DNA of 64,000 bases from an uncultured Saprospiraceae bacterium (lineage in GTDB: Bacteria; Bacteroidota; Bacteroidia; Chitinophagales; Saprospiraceae). Shown piece after piece: positions 43,733 through 53,843 of this stretch (positions within the stretch are counted from its first letter, which is position 1; each line of letters begins with the position of its first letter). The position numbers and the translations under genes were made by a program. A model generated the notes under the pieces. It saw nothing but the letters and a program-made list of their open reading frames with translations, ran no database searches and was not told the DNA's origin. Location: the NCBI GenBank assembly GCA_937926205.1, contig CALEYL010000042.1:29314-93313 (forward strand), read 5' to 3'.

Positions 43733-44947
43733 ATGACCAACGTCATTCTGTTCGACAACGAGGTGCGGGAGCGCCTGCTGCCGCTGACGTATACAAGACC
43801 AGTAGCCAATTTGCGCATAGGCATTCTAACCATCCGTGAAAAATGGGAACGCCACATGAACGTGCCCGTTTTCTACATTACACAGGATTATTTAGCGGGT
43901 CGCTACCCCATTGAGTACGAACAGGACAACTTTTTGGTCAACGCTTCTGCCCTGCCATCCGATCAGTTGTGCCGGTTGATGTGGCAAATGGAACAAAATG
44001 AGGCTTTCCTGCACAACGGAGAACTCATTGTTGCAAGACTGGATGACAAACAGATTGAGCGCCTGATGCGCGATGAAGACATTCACGAATTGAAGGGAAT
44101 AGACCTTGAGGACACTTCTTTCCTGAAAATCAACTATTTGTGGGATATTTTCCGCCTTAATCACCTGGCTCTGGAAGAAGATTTCGATTTGATCACCAAA
44201 GGACGGGTCTCACAGGCAATCAGTCCGACCAACCAATTGAGAAATCAGGAACGCATCTTCCTTGAACCCGGCGCCATGGTAGAATGCTCCAGCCTGAATG
44301 CTTCAACCGGGCCGATATACATCGGAAAAGATGCGGAAATAATGGAAGGCTGTCTCATTCGGGGTGGTTTTGCGCTGTGTGAGGGTTCTGTATTAAAAAT
44401 GGGTGCAAAAATCTATGGCGCTACGACCATAGGCCCTGGCTGCAGAATAGGCGGAGAAGTCAACAATTCCGTTATCCAGGCCAATTCGAATAAAGGCCAC
44501 GGAGGGTATCTGGGCAATTCAATCCTCGGAGAATGGTGCAATCTTGGCGCAAGTACCAATATTTCTAACCTTCGCAATACCTACGACGAGGTCAGTGTCT
44601 GGAATTACGAAGACAAGGAATTTCAGCCTACCGGCCTTCAGTTTTGCGGCCTGATCATGGGAGATCATTCCAAAAGCGGCATCAATACCATGTTCAATAC
44701 GGGGACGGTTGTTGGGGTTTGCGCCAATATTTTTGGCAGTAATTTCCCACCCAAACACATTCCTTCATTCAGTTGGTGCAACAATGGGGCACTGGAAACC
44801 TACCGAAGCGAAAAAGCTTTCGATATGGTTGACAAAGTCATGGCACGCAGGAATGTAGCGTTCGATACAGAGGAGCGGCTCATCCTGATTCGGATTATGG
44901 AAGATACGGCTTCGCACCGAAGCTGGGAAAACGAAGCGTCCCAATGA
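43733..44947 (+). CDS. GlmU-like nucleotidyltransferase/left-handed beta-helix protein
   Basis: 404 residues. The N-terminal half has a degenerate nucleotidyltransferase pattern (NVILFDNEVRERLLPLTYTR). The C-terminal half has hexapeptide repeats (GPIYIGKDAEIMEGCLIRGG, GAKIYGATTIGPGCRIGG) and ends with GTVVGVCANIFGSNFPPKHI. This matches the GlmU-family group common in Bacteroidota that sits apart from true GlmU. It may act in sugar-nucleotide metabolism. It overlaps the next gene by four bases. Confidence 0.85.
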   Translation: MTNVILFDNEVRERLLPLTYTRPVANLRIGILTIREKWERHMNVPVFYITQDYLAGRYPIEYEQDNFLVNASALPSDQLCRLMWQMEQNEAFLHNGELIVARLDDKQIERLMRDEDIHELKGIDLEDTSFLKINYLWDIFRLNHLALEEDFDLITKGRVSQAISPTNQLRNQERIFLEPGAMVECSSLNASTGPIYIGKDAEIMEGCLIRGGFALCEGSVLKMGAKIYGATTIGPGCRIGGEVNNSVIQANSNKGHGGYLGNSILGEWCNLGASTNISNLRNTYDEVSVWNYEDKEFQPTGLQFCGLIMGDHSKSGINTMFNTGTVVGVCANIFGSNFPPKHIPSFSWCNNGALETYRSEKAFDMVDKVMARRNVAFDTEERLILIRIMEDTASHRSWENEASQ

Positions 44948-45612
44948 AACAACCCCTTTGGAAAATCTGGCTGAGCTACCTGCACAATTACCACATTGAA
45001 AGTACAACAAGCGATAGCAATAAAGACCTGCACGTAAGCTTAGTCAGAGGCCGTTACCAACTGACCACTGCCAATGCCATCTATTCCTTCGCCGATCTTT
45101 ACGGCAATTTTCGCCATGCTTTCCATGAAATTGACATCAGGCGCCGGGCAGTAAACGATGTGCTGATTCTTGGATTTGGCCTGGGCAGCATTCCTTATAT
45201 GCTGGAACGGGTGTTTGACTGTCAATTCAACTACACCGCTGTTGAGCTGGATGAAGAAGTTTTGTATCTGGCCAACAAATATACCCTGCCTGAAATTGCT
45301 TCCCCCATTGAAATGATCATAGGGGACGCCCTCGTTTTTGCAGCACAATGCCAGACCCAATACGACTTAGTTTGTATGGACGTTTTTTTAGACGATGCCG
45401 TACCGGAGGATTTTGAAAAGGTCGATTTCCTCAAGGACCTGAAAAGAATGCTTCGCCCGGAAGGCATTCTCCTTTACAACCGCTTGTCTTATTCTGACAG
45501 TGACAAGCAACGGTCTCAGCTTTTTTTCGACCAGTCTTTCCGGAAGGTTTTCCCGGAAGCGCGTTGCATTGACACCCACAGCAACTGGGTATTCACCAAT
45601 AAAGGAAAATAG
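44944..45612 (+). CDS. Spermidine-synthase-like SAM-binding protein
   Basis: 222 residues. A Rossmann fold has motif I LILGFGLGSIPYML (about 74-87), VELDEEVLYLANKY, IIGDALVF and DLVCMDVF. These are shared with spermidine synthase and related methyltransferases. It lacks the N-terminal beta domain of true SpeE, so the amine substrate is uncertain. The 4-base overlap (ATGA) with the GlmU-like gene makes an operon. Its stop is one base from truA's stop. Confidence 0.75.
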   Translation: MKQPLWKIWLSYLHNYHIESTTSDSNKDLHVSLVRGRYQLTTANAIYSFADLYGNFRHAFHEIDIRRRAVNDVLILGFGLGSIPYMLERVFDCQFNYTAVELDEEVLYLANKYTLPEIASPIEMIIGDALVFAAQCQTQYDLVCMDVFLDDAVPEDFEKVDFLKDLKRMLRPEGILLYNRLSYSDSDKQRSQLFFDQSFRKVFPEARCIDTHSNWVFTNKGK

Positions 45613-45613
45613 T

Positions 45614-46360
45614 TTAAACCGGATAAGGATAAAGCACTTCCGTCAGAAACAATCCCTGGGGTGGCGCACTCTGGCTTTTTTTTAACAGTGTTTGTGTGTC
45701 CAATGCGTGGCGCACTTCTTCGATGCTGGTTTTTCCAAGGCCAACATTGAGGCACATGCCAACGATGAGCCGCACCATACCCCGTAGAAAACGATTGGCT
45801 GTTATGTGGAGTACCCAGCGATCGGTTTCATCATCAAAAACCCATTCTGCACGGGTCAACTCGCAGTGCATGGTTTTTGCAGCTGCTTCGCTTTTGCAAA
45901 ACGGGAAAAATTCCTGGTAGTCTGTCAGGAGGTTTGCAGCCGCCTGCATCAGATCACGATCCGGCCGGGCAGGGTGGCCGTACCAATAACAGGTATGCTG
46001 CTCAAAAGGCATTTTGTGAAAACTCAAATGGTATTCATAACTCCGCTGGTAGGCATCGAACCGGGCGTGCGCCTCCGGATGCACCTCAACAATGCGATGA
46101 ATGGCAATATCGGGAGGCAGGAACTTGTTCAGGCGGCGTTCGAATGCATCGGGAAAAGCTGTTTCACAATCGAAATGGGCAAAATATTGCCGGGCATGAA
46201 CCCCTGTGTCCGTCCTGCCGCAGCCGGTGAAAGCAACGGGAACGCCAAGGATGGTGGAGAATGCTTGTTCTAATGTTTCCTGTACGCTGACTTGCCCCGG
46301 TTGTTTTTGCCAACCGAAATAGTTTGTTCCCTGATACGATAACTCCGCGAAATAGCGCAT
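45614..46360 (-). CDS. truA: tRNA pseudouridine synthase A
   Basis: 248 residues. The catalytic Asp51 lies in GRTDTGVHA, with the expected YQGTNYFGWQ at the start and RFLRGMVRLIVGMCLNVGLG near 190-210. It makes pseudouridine at positions 38-40 of tRNA anticodon stems. The gene is convergent with the spermidine-synthase-like gene with a one-base gap. Confidence 0.95.
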   Translation of the reverse strand: MRYFAELSYQGTNYFGWQKQPGQVSVQETLEQAFSTILGVPVAFTGCGRTDTGVHARQYFAHFDCETAFPDAFERRLNKFLPPDIAIHRIVEVHPEAHARFDAYQRSYEYHLSFHKMPFEQHTCYWYGHPARPDRDLMQAAANLLTDYQEFFPFCKSEAAAKTMHCELTRAEWVFDDETDRWVLHITANRFLRGMVRLIVGMCLNVGLGKTSIEEVRHALDTQTLLKKSQSAPPQGLFLTEVLYPYPV

Positions 46361-46392
46361 GATGAATTAGCTCAATATCCGGCAAAGTTACG

Positions 46393-46436
46393 TAAAAAAA
46401 TATGCACCCGACTGCCAGGTTAGCAGTGGGTGCATA
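46393..46436 (-). terminator. Rho-independent terminator for the DoxX-like gene
   Basis: On the minus strand TATGCACCC-ACTGC (46436-46423), a seven-base loop and GCAGT-C-GGGTGCATA (46415-46401, one bulged base) are followed by seven T (46400-46394). It is about 120 bases after the stop at 46557. Confidence 0.75.
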
Positions 46437-46556
46437 GAGTAGTTGTGCATAGTGAATGTTAGACGCAGATGCGCAAAAGTCTTCTAAAAATAAAAGTGTG
46501 AAGAACTACTCCGCATCAGCAATTTTTTTCAGTAGTAAAAGCATGCCCTCATCAAA

Positions 46557-46919
46557 TCAACCGATGATTGAGGCGTCTTTAGCAGTTGTTTTAGCATACA
46601 TTAATGCCGCTCCAGCCAACATCAAATCTTTCAGCAAGCCACTTGTAGAAGCCTGATCACCAGCCATAGCTCCTTTCAAGTGTACGGTAAATACAAAAAC
46701 GAGTAATAAAACAGCGAGTAATACAGTTGCCAATTTGTCATATTTTCCGATCAACATACTTACTGTAGCCGCTATCAGACAAGCGCCTACAATGTAAACC
46801 AGAATTTCACTGCCAAATGCCATGCCTGCCATATTTTTGGCACCCATAAAGTGGAAAAGGCCAAAAACAGCAAACGGAATCGCAAATAAATACTTACCTA
46901 AGCCCATGATGGAATTCAT
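46557..46919 (-). CDS. DoxX-like/DUF4267-type small membrane protein
   Basis: 120 residues from the ATG at 46919. Four hydrophobic helices: LFAIPFAVFGLFHFMG, ILVYIVGACLIAATVSMLIG, LATVLLAVLLLVFVFTVHLK and DLMLAGAALMYAKT. FAIPFAVFGLFH followed by GA resembles DoxX-family quinone-linked membrane proteins; the function is not established. An upstream in-frame ATG at 46982 is rejected because a -7 box (46980-46987) overlaps it. Confidence 0.75.
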   Translation of the reverse strand: MNSIMGLGKYLFAIPFAVFGLFHFMGAKNMAGMAFGSEILVYIVGACLIAATVSMLIGKYDKLATVLLAVLLLVFVFTVHLKGAMAGDQASTSGLLKDLMLAGAALMYAKTTAKDASIIG

Positions 46920-46979
46920 AAATCTTGTGTTTAGTTGGTTAATAAAGCAATTTTGTTTTGATGTATAGACATCCGATTT

Positions 46980-46987
46980 CAAAGGTA
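46980..46987 (-). promoter_or_regulatory. -7 box of the DoxX-like gene
   Basis: On the minus strand this is TACCTTTG, a match to TAnnTTTG, 60 bases before the ATG at 46919. It supports the shorter start. Confidence 0.5.
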
Positions 46988-47197
46988 TAGCATATAGTTT
47001 GTATTTTAATAATACAGCAGAATATTTTTTAAGTAAGCGAAATGTTTTTGGTCTATATATTCTAAAGTTGTAACTTCTTAAGCAATTCTGTTTTGACTAA
47101 TTTTGTTTTTTTTAGGCTGACTTTGCTCCCCGGCATTACTTTACTTTTTATGGAAATGCCGTTGGAGGAATCTGTATACACCAGTTAATCGGTAACA

Positions 47198-47800
47198 ATG
47201 AAACGATCTCGTGATTCGTTTGCAGTAAGGTCCTTCACCGGCCCTGCTGCGCTGGATTATCTCAACGACCTGGCTGCGCTACGCATTGAGGTTTTTCGTG
47301 AATTCCCCTATCTGTACGATGGCAATATGGCTTCTGAGCGAGCTTATCTGCAGGCTTTCCTTGCCGCGCCGGATGCCGTCCTTGTCATTGCCTTCGATGG
47401 TGAAAAAGTCATAGGGGCTTCCACCGGCTTGCCGATGATTCATGAAACGCCAAACATTCAACAGCCCTTTCTCGAAGCGGGATATGATATAGAGAAGGTG
47501 TTTTACTACGGGGAATCGGTCTTGAAAAAGGCGTATCGCGGCAAGGGGCTGGGGCTGGCCTTTTTTGAGCACCGCGAAGCGCATGCGCGCAAGCTCGGAC
47601 AATTTGACTGGGTTTGTTTTTGCGGGGTAATCCGTCCCGAAGACCACCCCCGTCGCCCTGAGGATTACGTTCCGCTTGATGACTTCTGGCAAAAACGCGG
47701 TTTTGAGCGCACGGAAATGATTTGCAACATCTCCTGGCAGGATTTGGATGAAGCTTCGGAAAGCCCTAAGACGCTCCGGTTCTGGAAAAAACGGTTATGA
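47198..47800 (+). CDS. GNAT-family N-acetyltransferase
   Basis: 200 residues. The acetyl-CoA motif is SVLKKAYRGKGLG (about 110-122), followed by AFFEHREAHARKLG, and the N-terminal half has DYLNDLAALRIEVFREFPYL. The substrate cannot be read from the sequence. Neighbours give no help: it is convergent with a secreted protein gene, 14 bases away. Confidence 0.85.
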   Translation: MKRSRDSFAVRSFTGPAALDYLNDLAALRIEVFREFPYLYDGNMASERAYLQAFLAAPDAVLVIAFDGEKVIGASTGLPMIHETPNIQQPFLEAGYDIEKVFYYGESVLKKAYRGKGLGLAFFEHREAHARKLGQFDWVCFCGVIRPEDHPRRPEDYVPLDDFWQKRGFERTEMICNISWQDLDEASESPKTLRFWKKRL

Positions 47801-47813
47801 GAATGGCGCCTAA

Positions 47814-48380
47814 TTACGGCAACACGTATTCTGTTTTTACCAATTCCACAATTTCCGCTTCTTCCGGCAGGAACAGCAAAAGTCGCCGATCGGTGAGCAG
47901 CAATATTTGCGCCTCTATTTTGCCATAAGCGCCGGATTGTGTGATGTCGATGCTCATGGTTGAGGGTGAAAAGACATAGCGCCGCGATTCCGGAAAATAA
48001 ATCTGGTTGCTCACCGCTTCTTTGTTGTACAGCGCGAGGGTACTATCTGCAAAAAACACTGCAAAATAAGGCATGGCGATGGCTTCAGCCACCCGTTTCA
48101 CTTCCCGGATGCTGTCGCGTTCCTCCCAGCGATCAAATCGCCGTGGTCGCCTCTCCCCGCTCGTTTCGTCGTAGCCGTACCAGATTGCAGCACGCTCGCT
48201 GCTCACATGTTCATAAACCGCTTGCGCCTGTGGCAATGCCGGCTGTTTTTTATCCACCTGAACCCCTTGTTCCGAATATCGGATCACTTCCCAGCGGCCA
48301 AGCAATTGTTCCGGAGTGGCCTGTGCAGCAACACTTAAAGGAAAAAACAGGATGGTGAAGGAGAAGAAAAAATGATTCAT
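47814..48380 (-). CDS. Secreted protein of unknown function (lipocalin-like)
   Basis: 188 residues. A signal peptide (cut near VAAQA) is followed by EQLLGRWEVIRYSEQGV, the usual opening of small lipocalin-like Bacteroidota proteins (LxGxW), then alternating beta strands, ending LVKTEYVLP. No catalytic residue is seen. A beta-barrel ligand binder is the simplest guess. Confidence 0.7.
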   Translation of the reverse strand: MNHFFFSFTILFFPLSVAAQATPEQLLGRWEVIRYSEQGVQVDKKQPALPQAQAVYEHVSSERAAIWYGYDETSGERRPRRFDRWEERDSIREVKRVAEAIAMPYFAVFFADSTLALYNKEAVSNQIYFPESRRYVFSPSTMSIDITQSGAYGKIEAQILLLTDRRLLLFLPEEAEIVELVKTEYVLP

Positions 48381-48486
48381 AGGTTGATGTTTTTATTTTA
48401 GAGATAATCGAATGTTGAAATGGGCACGGTTGCTTCCCTTCTACATTCGATATTCCATACTCTGCGGTTCTGCGGTTCAATTATCA

Positions 48487-50985
48487 TCAATACGGATCAA
48501 CATCCACATTCACCCGTATCCCCGAAAAACCGGCTTCTGATTGCATGCTATGAGTTGCGTCGGCAATCAATTGTTTTGCGCGTTGGATCAGCGCACTGTC
48601 CCGTTCCAGTTTAAGCAGCACATCAAGCAGGTAAAAACTGCGCACCCGTGCCACAGTCGGCACAGCGGGGCCCAGAACCCTGGCGCCAAGTTCAGCTTTC
48701 AGGAATTTCGCAAACAGCTTACTGCCTTCGTTTACCACATCCGGTTTTTTGTGTTTCAGCGTAATGCGGATGAGGCGGCTGAATGGTGGGTACCGGAATT
48801 CCTGACGTTCCCGGATTTCTCTTGCAAAAAAAGAAGCAAAGTCATTGTTCAGCACCTCCCGCAAAACCGGGTGCGCCGTGTTGAAGGTTTGGATGAGCAC
48901 TTTCCCTCGTTTGTGTTTGCGGCCGGCGCGACCACTTACCTGAACCATGAGTTGAAAGGCACGTTCACTCGCCCGGAAGTCAGGAAACTGCAGCAATTGA
49001 TCTGCACTGAGCACGCCAACAACGCCCACATTTTCGAAATCCAGGCCTTTCGTCACCATTTGAGTGCCTACGAGGATTTCCGTGCGCTTTTCTTCAAAAT
49101 CATTGATGATGCGGGCGTGCGCATTTTTACTGCGCACGGTATCCAGATCCATGCGCCCGATTTTGGCTTCGGGCAGGTAAATACCCAGTTCGTCTTCGAT
49201 TTTTTCGGTACCAAAGCCTAACAGAACCAATTTCCGGTTGCCGCAGTCCGGACAGGAATTGGGTACCGGCGACTGATAGCCACAATAATGGCACTTAAGG
49301 TTTCGGGTTGCTTTATGGTAGGTAAGACTGACATCGCAATTGGCGCATTGGGCGCTCCAGCCACAGTTGGTACATCGATAAGTCGGTGCGTAACCCCGCC
49401 GGTTTTGAAAGAGGATGGCCTGTTCCCCACGTTCGAGGGCTGCCTTCAGCTCGTCAATTAAACCAGTGGTAAAATGCGATTGTAGTTTGCGTTCTTTTAG
49501 TTCCCTTTTGGCATCAGCCACCAGTATTTCAGGCATTTCAAGTCCGCCGAACCGTTCATTCATCTCTACCAGGGCATACTTCCCGGATTGCGCGTTGAAA
49601 TAGGACTCGAGGGAGGGTGTAGCTGTTCCCAACAATGTTTTAGCGCCATGCAGGCCTGCTAAATAGATTGCGGTGTCGCGCCCGTTGTATCTTGGATTGG
49701 GATCGTTCTGTTTATACGACGGATCGTGTTCCTCGTCTACCACGAGGAGCCCCAGTTGTTTGAATGGTAAAAAAAGGGCCGAACGCGCACCAAGAATGAC
49801 AGGTTTTCCTTCGAGGACACTGTTCCACATTTCAACCCGCTCGTTGTTGTTGAGTCGGGAGTGGTAAACAGCAATCTGGTCGCCGAATATCTTCTGAAGG
49901 CGATCAATGATCTGTGTTGTCAGGGCTATTTCGGGCAATAAATACAAAACTTGTTCGCCGCGATCAATCGCCTCCCGGATCAACTCTACATAGACCCGCG
50001 TTTTGCCGCTGCCCGTGACGCCGTGGAGCAGCGCAACATTTTTGTTGGAAAACCCATCGCGGATACGGAGAAGGGCTTCTTCCTGTTGTTCAGAAAGGAG
50101 ATCAGCTTCCAAAAGCTGGTCTTCATACCCGCTCAAACGGCTTATTTCCCGGTCGTATATTTCAAAAATACCTTTTTGAACCAGGCCATTTACAGCAGCG
50201 GCATCGGCTTTTGCCAGGGCATAAATTTCCTGCTTGCGCACAAATTCCTGCTTTTTCGAAAGCTGTATGTATGCCATGAGGGCTTCTGCCTGGCGCATCG
50301 CCCGGTTGAGTTGGTCAAAAGCTTCTCCGATGCGTTCGGGGTGCGACGCATAAGGCTCCTGTAAACGCACACAGGCAATTGTTTTTGGGGTATAGCGCTC
50401 TTTAAGGTCTTCTTTCAGGTAGACCACTTTTTTATCAAGTAGCTTGCGAATGATCGGATATACGGTCTTTTGATTCAGAATTTTCCGTACATCTTCGATG
50501 CTAATCTCATGCTGGATGCTGAGGGCTTCCGCGATCAGGTATTCCTTATCGCTCAGTCCACTGATGTCGTGTTCGTAAAGCGGACTGAGGGTTAACCTCG
50601 TTTCTCCCGACAATTTCAGGTGTGCAGGCAATGCTGCGTGCATGACTTCGCCCGGTGTGCAGCAATAGTATTCGGACAGCCATTGCCACAATCTGATCTG
50701 TATGGGATGGACTATCGGTTGTTCGTCAATAACCGACAGAATGGGTTTCGGTTGCCGTTCCCCCGGATAGGTTTCGAGGACTTCAATGATCAGTGCCGTG
50801 TGAAGCTTGCCCAGACCGCCGGCGCCGCCTTTTCCAAAAGGCACTTCCACGCGCACACCGACCTGTATGGAAGGAACCAGCGCTTCCGGAACAGCATAGG
50901 TATAGGGTTTAGGCAATGCCAGAGGCAGGATGACGGAAACATATGCACCCGCAGTGTTGACAGGATGAAAGAATTCGGTTTGCAA
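48487..50985 (-). CDS. priA: Primosomal replication protein N' (PriA helicase)
   Basis: About 832 residues from a TTG at 50985; the frame remains open to an ATG at 51207, but the extra 74 residues do not look like PriA, whose similarity starts near VSVILPLALPKPYTYAVP. Walker A is GVTGSGKT (322-329) and Walker B is DEEH (417-420). Between the helicase lobes lie paired zinc-binding Cys motifs (CTNCGWSAQCANCD, CHYCG, CPDCG). PriA restarts stalled replication forks. The start codon is uncertain. It is divergent from lon across a 434-base gap. Confidence 0.93.
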   Translation of the reverse strand: MQTEFFHPVNTAGAYVSVILPLALPKPYTYAVPEALVPSIQVGVRVEVPFGKGGAGGLGKLHTALIIEVLETYPGERQPKPILSVIDEQPIVHPIQIRLWQWLSEYYCCTPGEVMHAALPAHLKLSGETRLTLSPLYEHDISGLSDKEYLIAEALSIQHEISIEDVRKILNQKTVYPIIRKLLDKKVVYLKEDLKERYTPKTIACVRLQEPYASHPERIGEAFDQLNRAMRQAEALMAYIQLSKKQEFVRKQEIYALAKADAAAVNGLVQKGIFEIYDREISRLSGYEDQLLEADLLSEQQEEALLRIRDGFSNKNVALLHGVTGSGKTRVYVELIREAIDRGEQVLYLLPEIALTTQIIDRLQKIFGDQIAVYHSRLNNNERVEMWNSVLEGKPVILGARSALFLPFKQLGLLVVDEEHDPSYKQNDPNPRYNGRDTAIYLAGLHGAKTLLGTATPSLESYFNAQSGKYALVEMNERFGGLEMPEILVADAKRELKERKLQSHFTTGLIDELKAALERGEQAILFQNRRGYAPTYRCTNCGWSAQCANCDVSLTYHKATRNLKCHYCGYQSPVPNSCPDCGNRKLVLLGFGTEKIEDELGIYLPEAKIGRMDLDTVRSKNAHARIINDFEEKRTEILVGTQMVTKGLDFENVGVVGVLSADQLLQFPDFRASERAFQLMVQVSGRAGRKHKRGKVLIQTFNTAHPVLREVLNNDFASFFAREIRERQEFRYPPFSRLIRITLKHKKPDVVNEGSKLFAKFLKAELGARVLGPAVPTVARVRSFYLLDVLLKLERDSALIQRAKQLIADATHSMQSEAGFSGIRVNVDVDPY

Positions 50986-51419
50986 GGTTGTAGCGTTAAC
51001 CAGAAACAATTTGTAGCGGCAAGTTAACACAATTCTTTGAAGTAGAAAACACGAATTACCGCCCCGTTTCTCCTGCCGATTTGTCCTGTAAAACACTTTT
51101 ATTTTAAGAATGAATGCCCTGAAACACCAGAAAACCGGAGCTGGCACGAAAATTGACAAAATAAAGTTCATCCTGTGATAAAAATGATCAGGGCGTTCAC
51201 TTGACATTTTGTCAGAATGGCGATAATTTTCACGGAAATACCGGGATAGTCGTCAGGAGATGGTGAATAAGACTTACTTTTACAAAAGAAGCGTCATGTT
51301 TTATAGAGGCCGTATTGAGGGGGAATTTAAGTAATCCTCTTAAAGTAAAATACCCATAAAACTGCTTTCTAATGTCTGACATCTAAAATCTGATGTCTTG
51401 AATCTTATAAAATTCTGGA
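50986..51419. other. PriA-lon divergent intergenic region
   Basis: No gene is seen. It contains TGACA-TTT-TGTCA (51202-51214), a small palindrome, and the dispersed-looking text ATGTCTGACATCTAAAATC (51372-51390) just before lon. No perfect TAnnTTTG box was found for either gene, so both promoters are unresolved. Confidence 0.5.
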
Positions 51420-53843
51420 ATGAAGAAATATATGTTTGAAGAAATGGTTTCCCCGCAGGGCTTTGAAGAAGACGGCGACTTTTTGCCCCTTATTTCAATG
51501 GAAGAAGAAGACGAAAGTCAGCTAGGCGATGCCTTCCCTGAAGTGCTTCCCATCCTGCCCCTGAAAAATACGGTTTTGTTTCCGGGCATCGTAATCCCAA
51601 TTACTGTTGGCCGCGACAAATCCATTAAAGCGGTCAACAAAGCTTACGACGAAGGCCGGCTGGTTGCCGTATTGTCGCAGCGGGATGGCAATGTGGAAGA
51701 TCCGGGCGTTGAAGATCTGTATACGGTAGGAACCATTGCGCGCATTCTGAAAATCCTGCGCATGCCCGACGGCACCACTACGGCTATTCTTCAGGGTCGT
51801 AAACGTTTCATCTTGACCGAAGTAACCCGGAAATCGCCTTATATGGAAGGCCGGGTTCGTCTGTTGGAATACAAAAGGCCCGAGAATAAATTAGAATTTG
51901 AAGCGCTCACGTCCTCTATCCTCGACCTGGCCAAACAGATCATCGAACTGTCGCCCAACATACCGTCCGAGGCTATGGTGATGTTGCGCAACATCAACAA
52001 CAGCAGCTTTTTGCTCAATTTCATTGCCTCCAACCTGGGCGCCAAACTGCACATCAAACAGCAAATTCTGGAAATTGATGATCTTGGTGAAAAAGCCGAC
52101 ATCATTCTGCGCCAGATGAACGGAGAGCTCCAACTGCTGGAACTAAAGGATCAGATCGAAAACAAGGTGCGCGGCGACATTGAAAAGCAGCAGCGCGACT
52201 ACTTCCTCAACCAGCAGCTGAAGACCATCCAGGAGGAGCTGGGGCAAACCCCACAGGAAGAAGAGGTGGACGAAATGTCTCAAAAAGCCAAACGCAAAAA
52301 ATGGTCTAAAGAAGCCGACGAGACTTTCCATAAAGAAATGGCCCGTTTGCGGCGTATGAATCCTCAGGCAGCAGAGTATTCTATTCAAATGAACTACCTG
52401 GAGTTGCTGCTTGAACTACCGTGGAGCGACTACACCAAAGATAATTTCAACCTGAAAAAGGTGAAAGCGGTACTCGACAAAGACCATTTCGGGTTGGAAA
52501 AAGTGAAAGAACGCATCCTCGAGCACCTGGCAGTCCTGAAGCTCAAAGGGGATATGAAAGCGCCAATACTTTGTTTGGTTGGCCCTCCTGGTGTTGGAAA
52601 AACGTCGCTGGGAAAATCGGTCGCCCACGCCCTGAAGCGCCAATTTGTACGCATGTCGCTGGGGGGCCTGCACGATGAATCTGAAATTCGCGGGCATCGC
52701 AAAACCTATATCGGAGCCATGCCGGGCCGTATCCTGCAGTCGCTTAAAAAAGCGAAATCCGGTAATCCGGTCTTCATACTCGATGAAATAGACAAAGTTG
52801 GTAAAGATTTCCGGGGCGACCCTTCTTCAGCATTGCTGGAGGTGCTCGATCCAGAGCAAAATTCCACTTTCCACGACAACTACCTCGAAGTTGAATACGA
52901 CCTGTCGAAAGTACTGTTCATTGCCACGGCAAATTCGCTGAGTACCATTCAGCCGGCTTTGTTAGACCGCATGGAAATCATTGAAATCAGCGGCTACTCC
53001 ATCGAGGAGAAAATTGAAATCGCCAAACGCCACCTCATTCCGGAACAATTGGCAGAACATGGCCTGAAGGCAAGCGATATCAAGCTGAAACCGGAGGTCA
53101 TCGGGCACATCATCCAGAATTATACCCGCGAGTCGGGCGTGCGTTCGCTGAGTCGAATGATTGCCGGAGTGATGCGCCACATTGCCAAAAAAGTGGCCAT
53201 GGAAGAGGCCTACAACGTTACGGTAAGCATCGAAGAATTGAATGAGATACTGGGACCAACACATTATTCTCAGGACATGTATCAGGAAGTGCATTCACCT
53301 GGTGTGGCGGTTGGACTCGCCTGGACTTCTGTTGGCGGCGAAATTCTTTTCATCGAATCCAGCCTGAGCAAAGGCAAGGGTAAACTAACTCTGACCGGTA
53401 ACCTGGGCGATGTGATGAAAGAATCGGCTTCTACGGCACTCAGTTTCATCAAAGCCAACAGCGAAGCCATCGGCATTCCACAGGAAGCTTTTGAAGATTT
53501 TGACGTCCACATCCACGTTCCGGAAGGCGCCATCCCAAAAGATGGACCTTCTGCCGGCATCACGATGCTTTCTGCCCTGTGCTCTCTTTTCACTCGGCGT
53601 CCGATCAAACCCTATCTGGCCATGACGGGCGAGATTACCCTGCGCGGCAAAGTATTGCCCGTCGGCGGCATCAAAGAAAAGATTCTGGCTGCCAAAAGGG
53701 CAGGCATGAAAGAAATCATCTTGTGCAAAGACAATAAAAAACACGTGGCCGAAGTCCCAAAAGCCTACATACAAGGCTTAACCTTCCATTATGTAGACCG
53801 AATGGAGGAGGTGCTGGAGAAGGCATTGCTACCGAAGAAATAG
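51420..53843 (+). CDS. lon: ATP-dependent protease Lon
   Basis: 807 residues. The N-terminal substrate-binding domain opens with LPILPLKNTVLFPGIVIPIT (about 43-62). The AAA+ Walker A is GPPGVGKT (388-395). The Ser-Lys dyad is Ser711 in PKDGPSAGI and Lys752 in GGIKEKILAAKRAG. It degrades damaged and regulatory proteins in the cytoplasm. A short acidic extension precedes the domain. It is monocistronic. Confidence 0.97.
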   Translation: MKKYMFEEMVSPQGFEEDGDFLPLISMEEEDESQLGDAFPEVLPILPLKNTVLFPGIVIPITVGRDKSIKAVNKAYDEGRLVAVLSQRDGNVEDPGVEDLYTVGTIARILKILRMPDGTTTAILQGRKRFILTEVTRKSPYMEGRVRLLEYKRPENKLEFEALTSSILDLAKQIIELSPNIPSEAMVMLRNINNSSFLLNFIASNLGAKLHIKQQILEIDDLGEKADIILRQMNGELQLLELKDQIENKVRGDIEKQQRDYFLNQQLKTIQEELGQTPQEEEVDEMSQKAKRKKWSKEADETFHKEMARLRRMNPQAAEYSIQMNYLELLLELPWSDYTKDNFNLKKVKAVLDKDHFGLEKVKERILEHLAVLKLKGDMKAPILCLVGPPGVGKTSLGKSVAHALKRQFVRMSLGGLHDESEIRGHRKTYIGAMPGRILQSLKKAKSGNPVFILDEIDKVGKDFRGDPSSALLEVLDPEQNSTFHDNYLEVEYDLSKVLFIATANSLSTIQPALLDRMEIIEISGYSIEEKIEIAKRHLIPEQLAEHGLKASDIKLKPEVIGHIIQNYTRESGVRSLSRMIAGVMRHIAKKVAMEEAYNVTVSIEELNEILGPTHYSQDMYQEVHSPGVAVGLAWTSVGGEILFIESSLSKGKGKLTLTGNLGDVMKESASTALSFIKANSEAIGIPQEAFEDFDVHIHVPEGAIPKDGPSAGITMLSALCSLFTRRPIKPYLAMTGEITLRGKVLPVGGIKEKILAAKRAGMKEIILCKDNKKHVAEVPKAYIQGLTFHYVDRMEEVLEKALLPKK

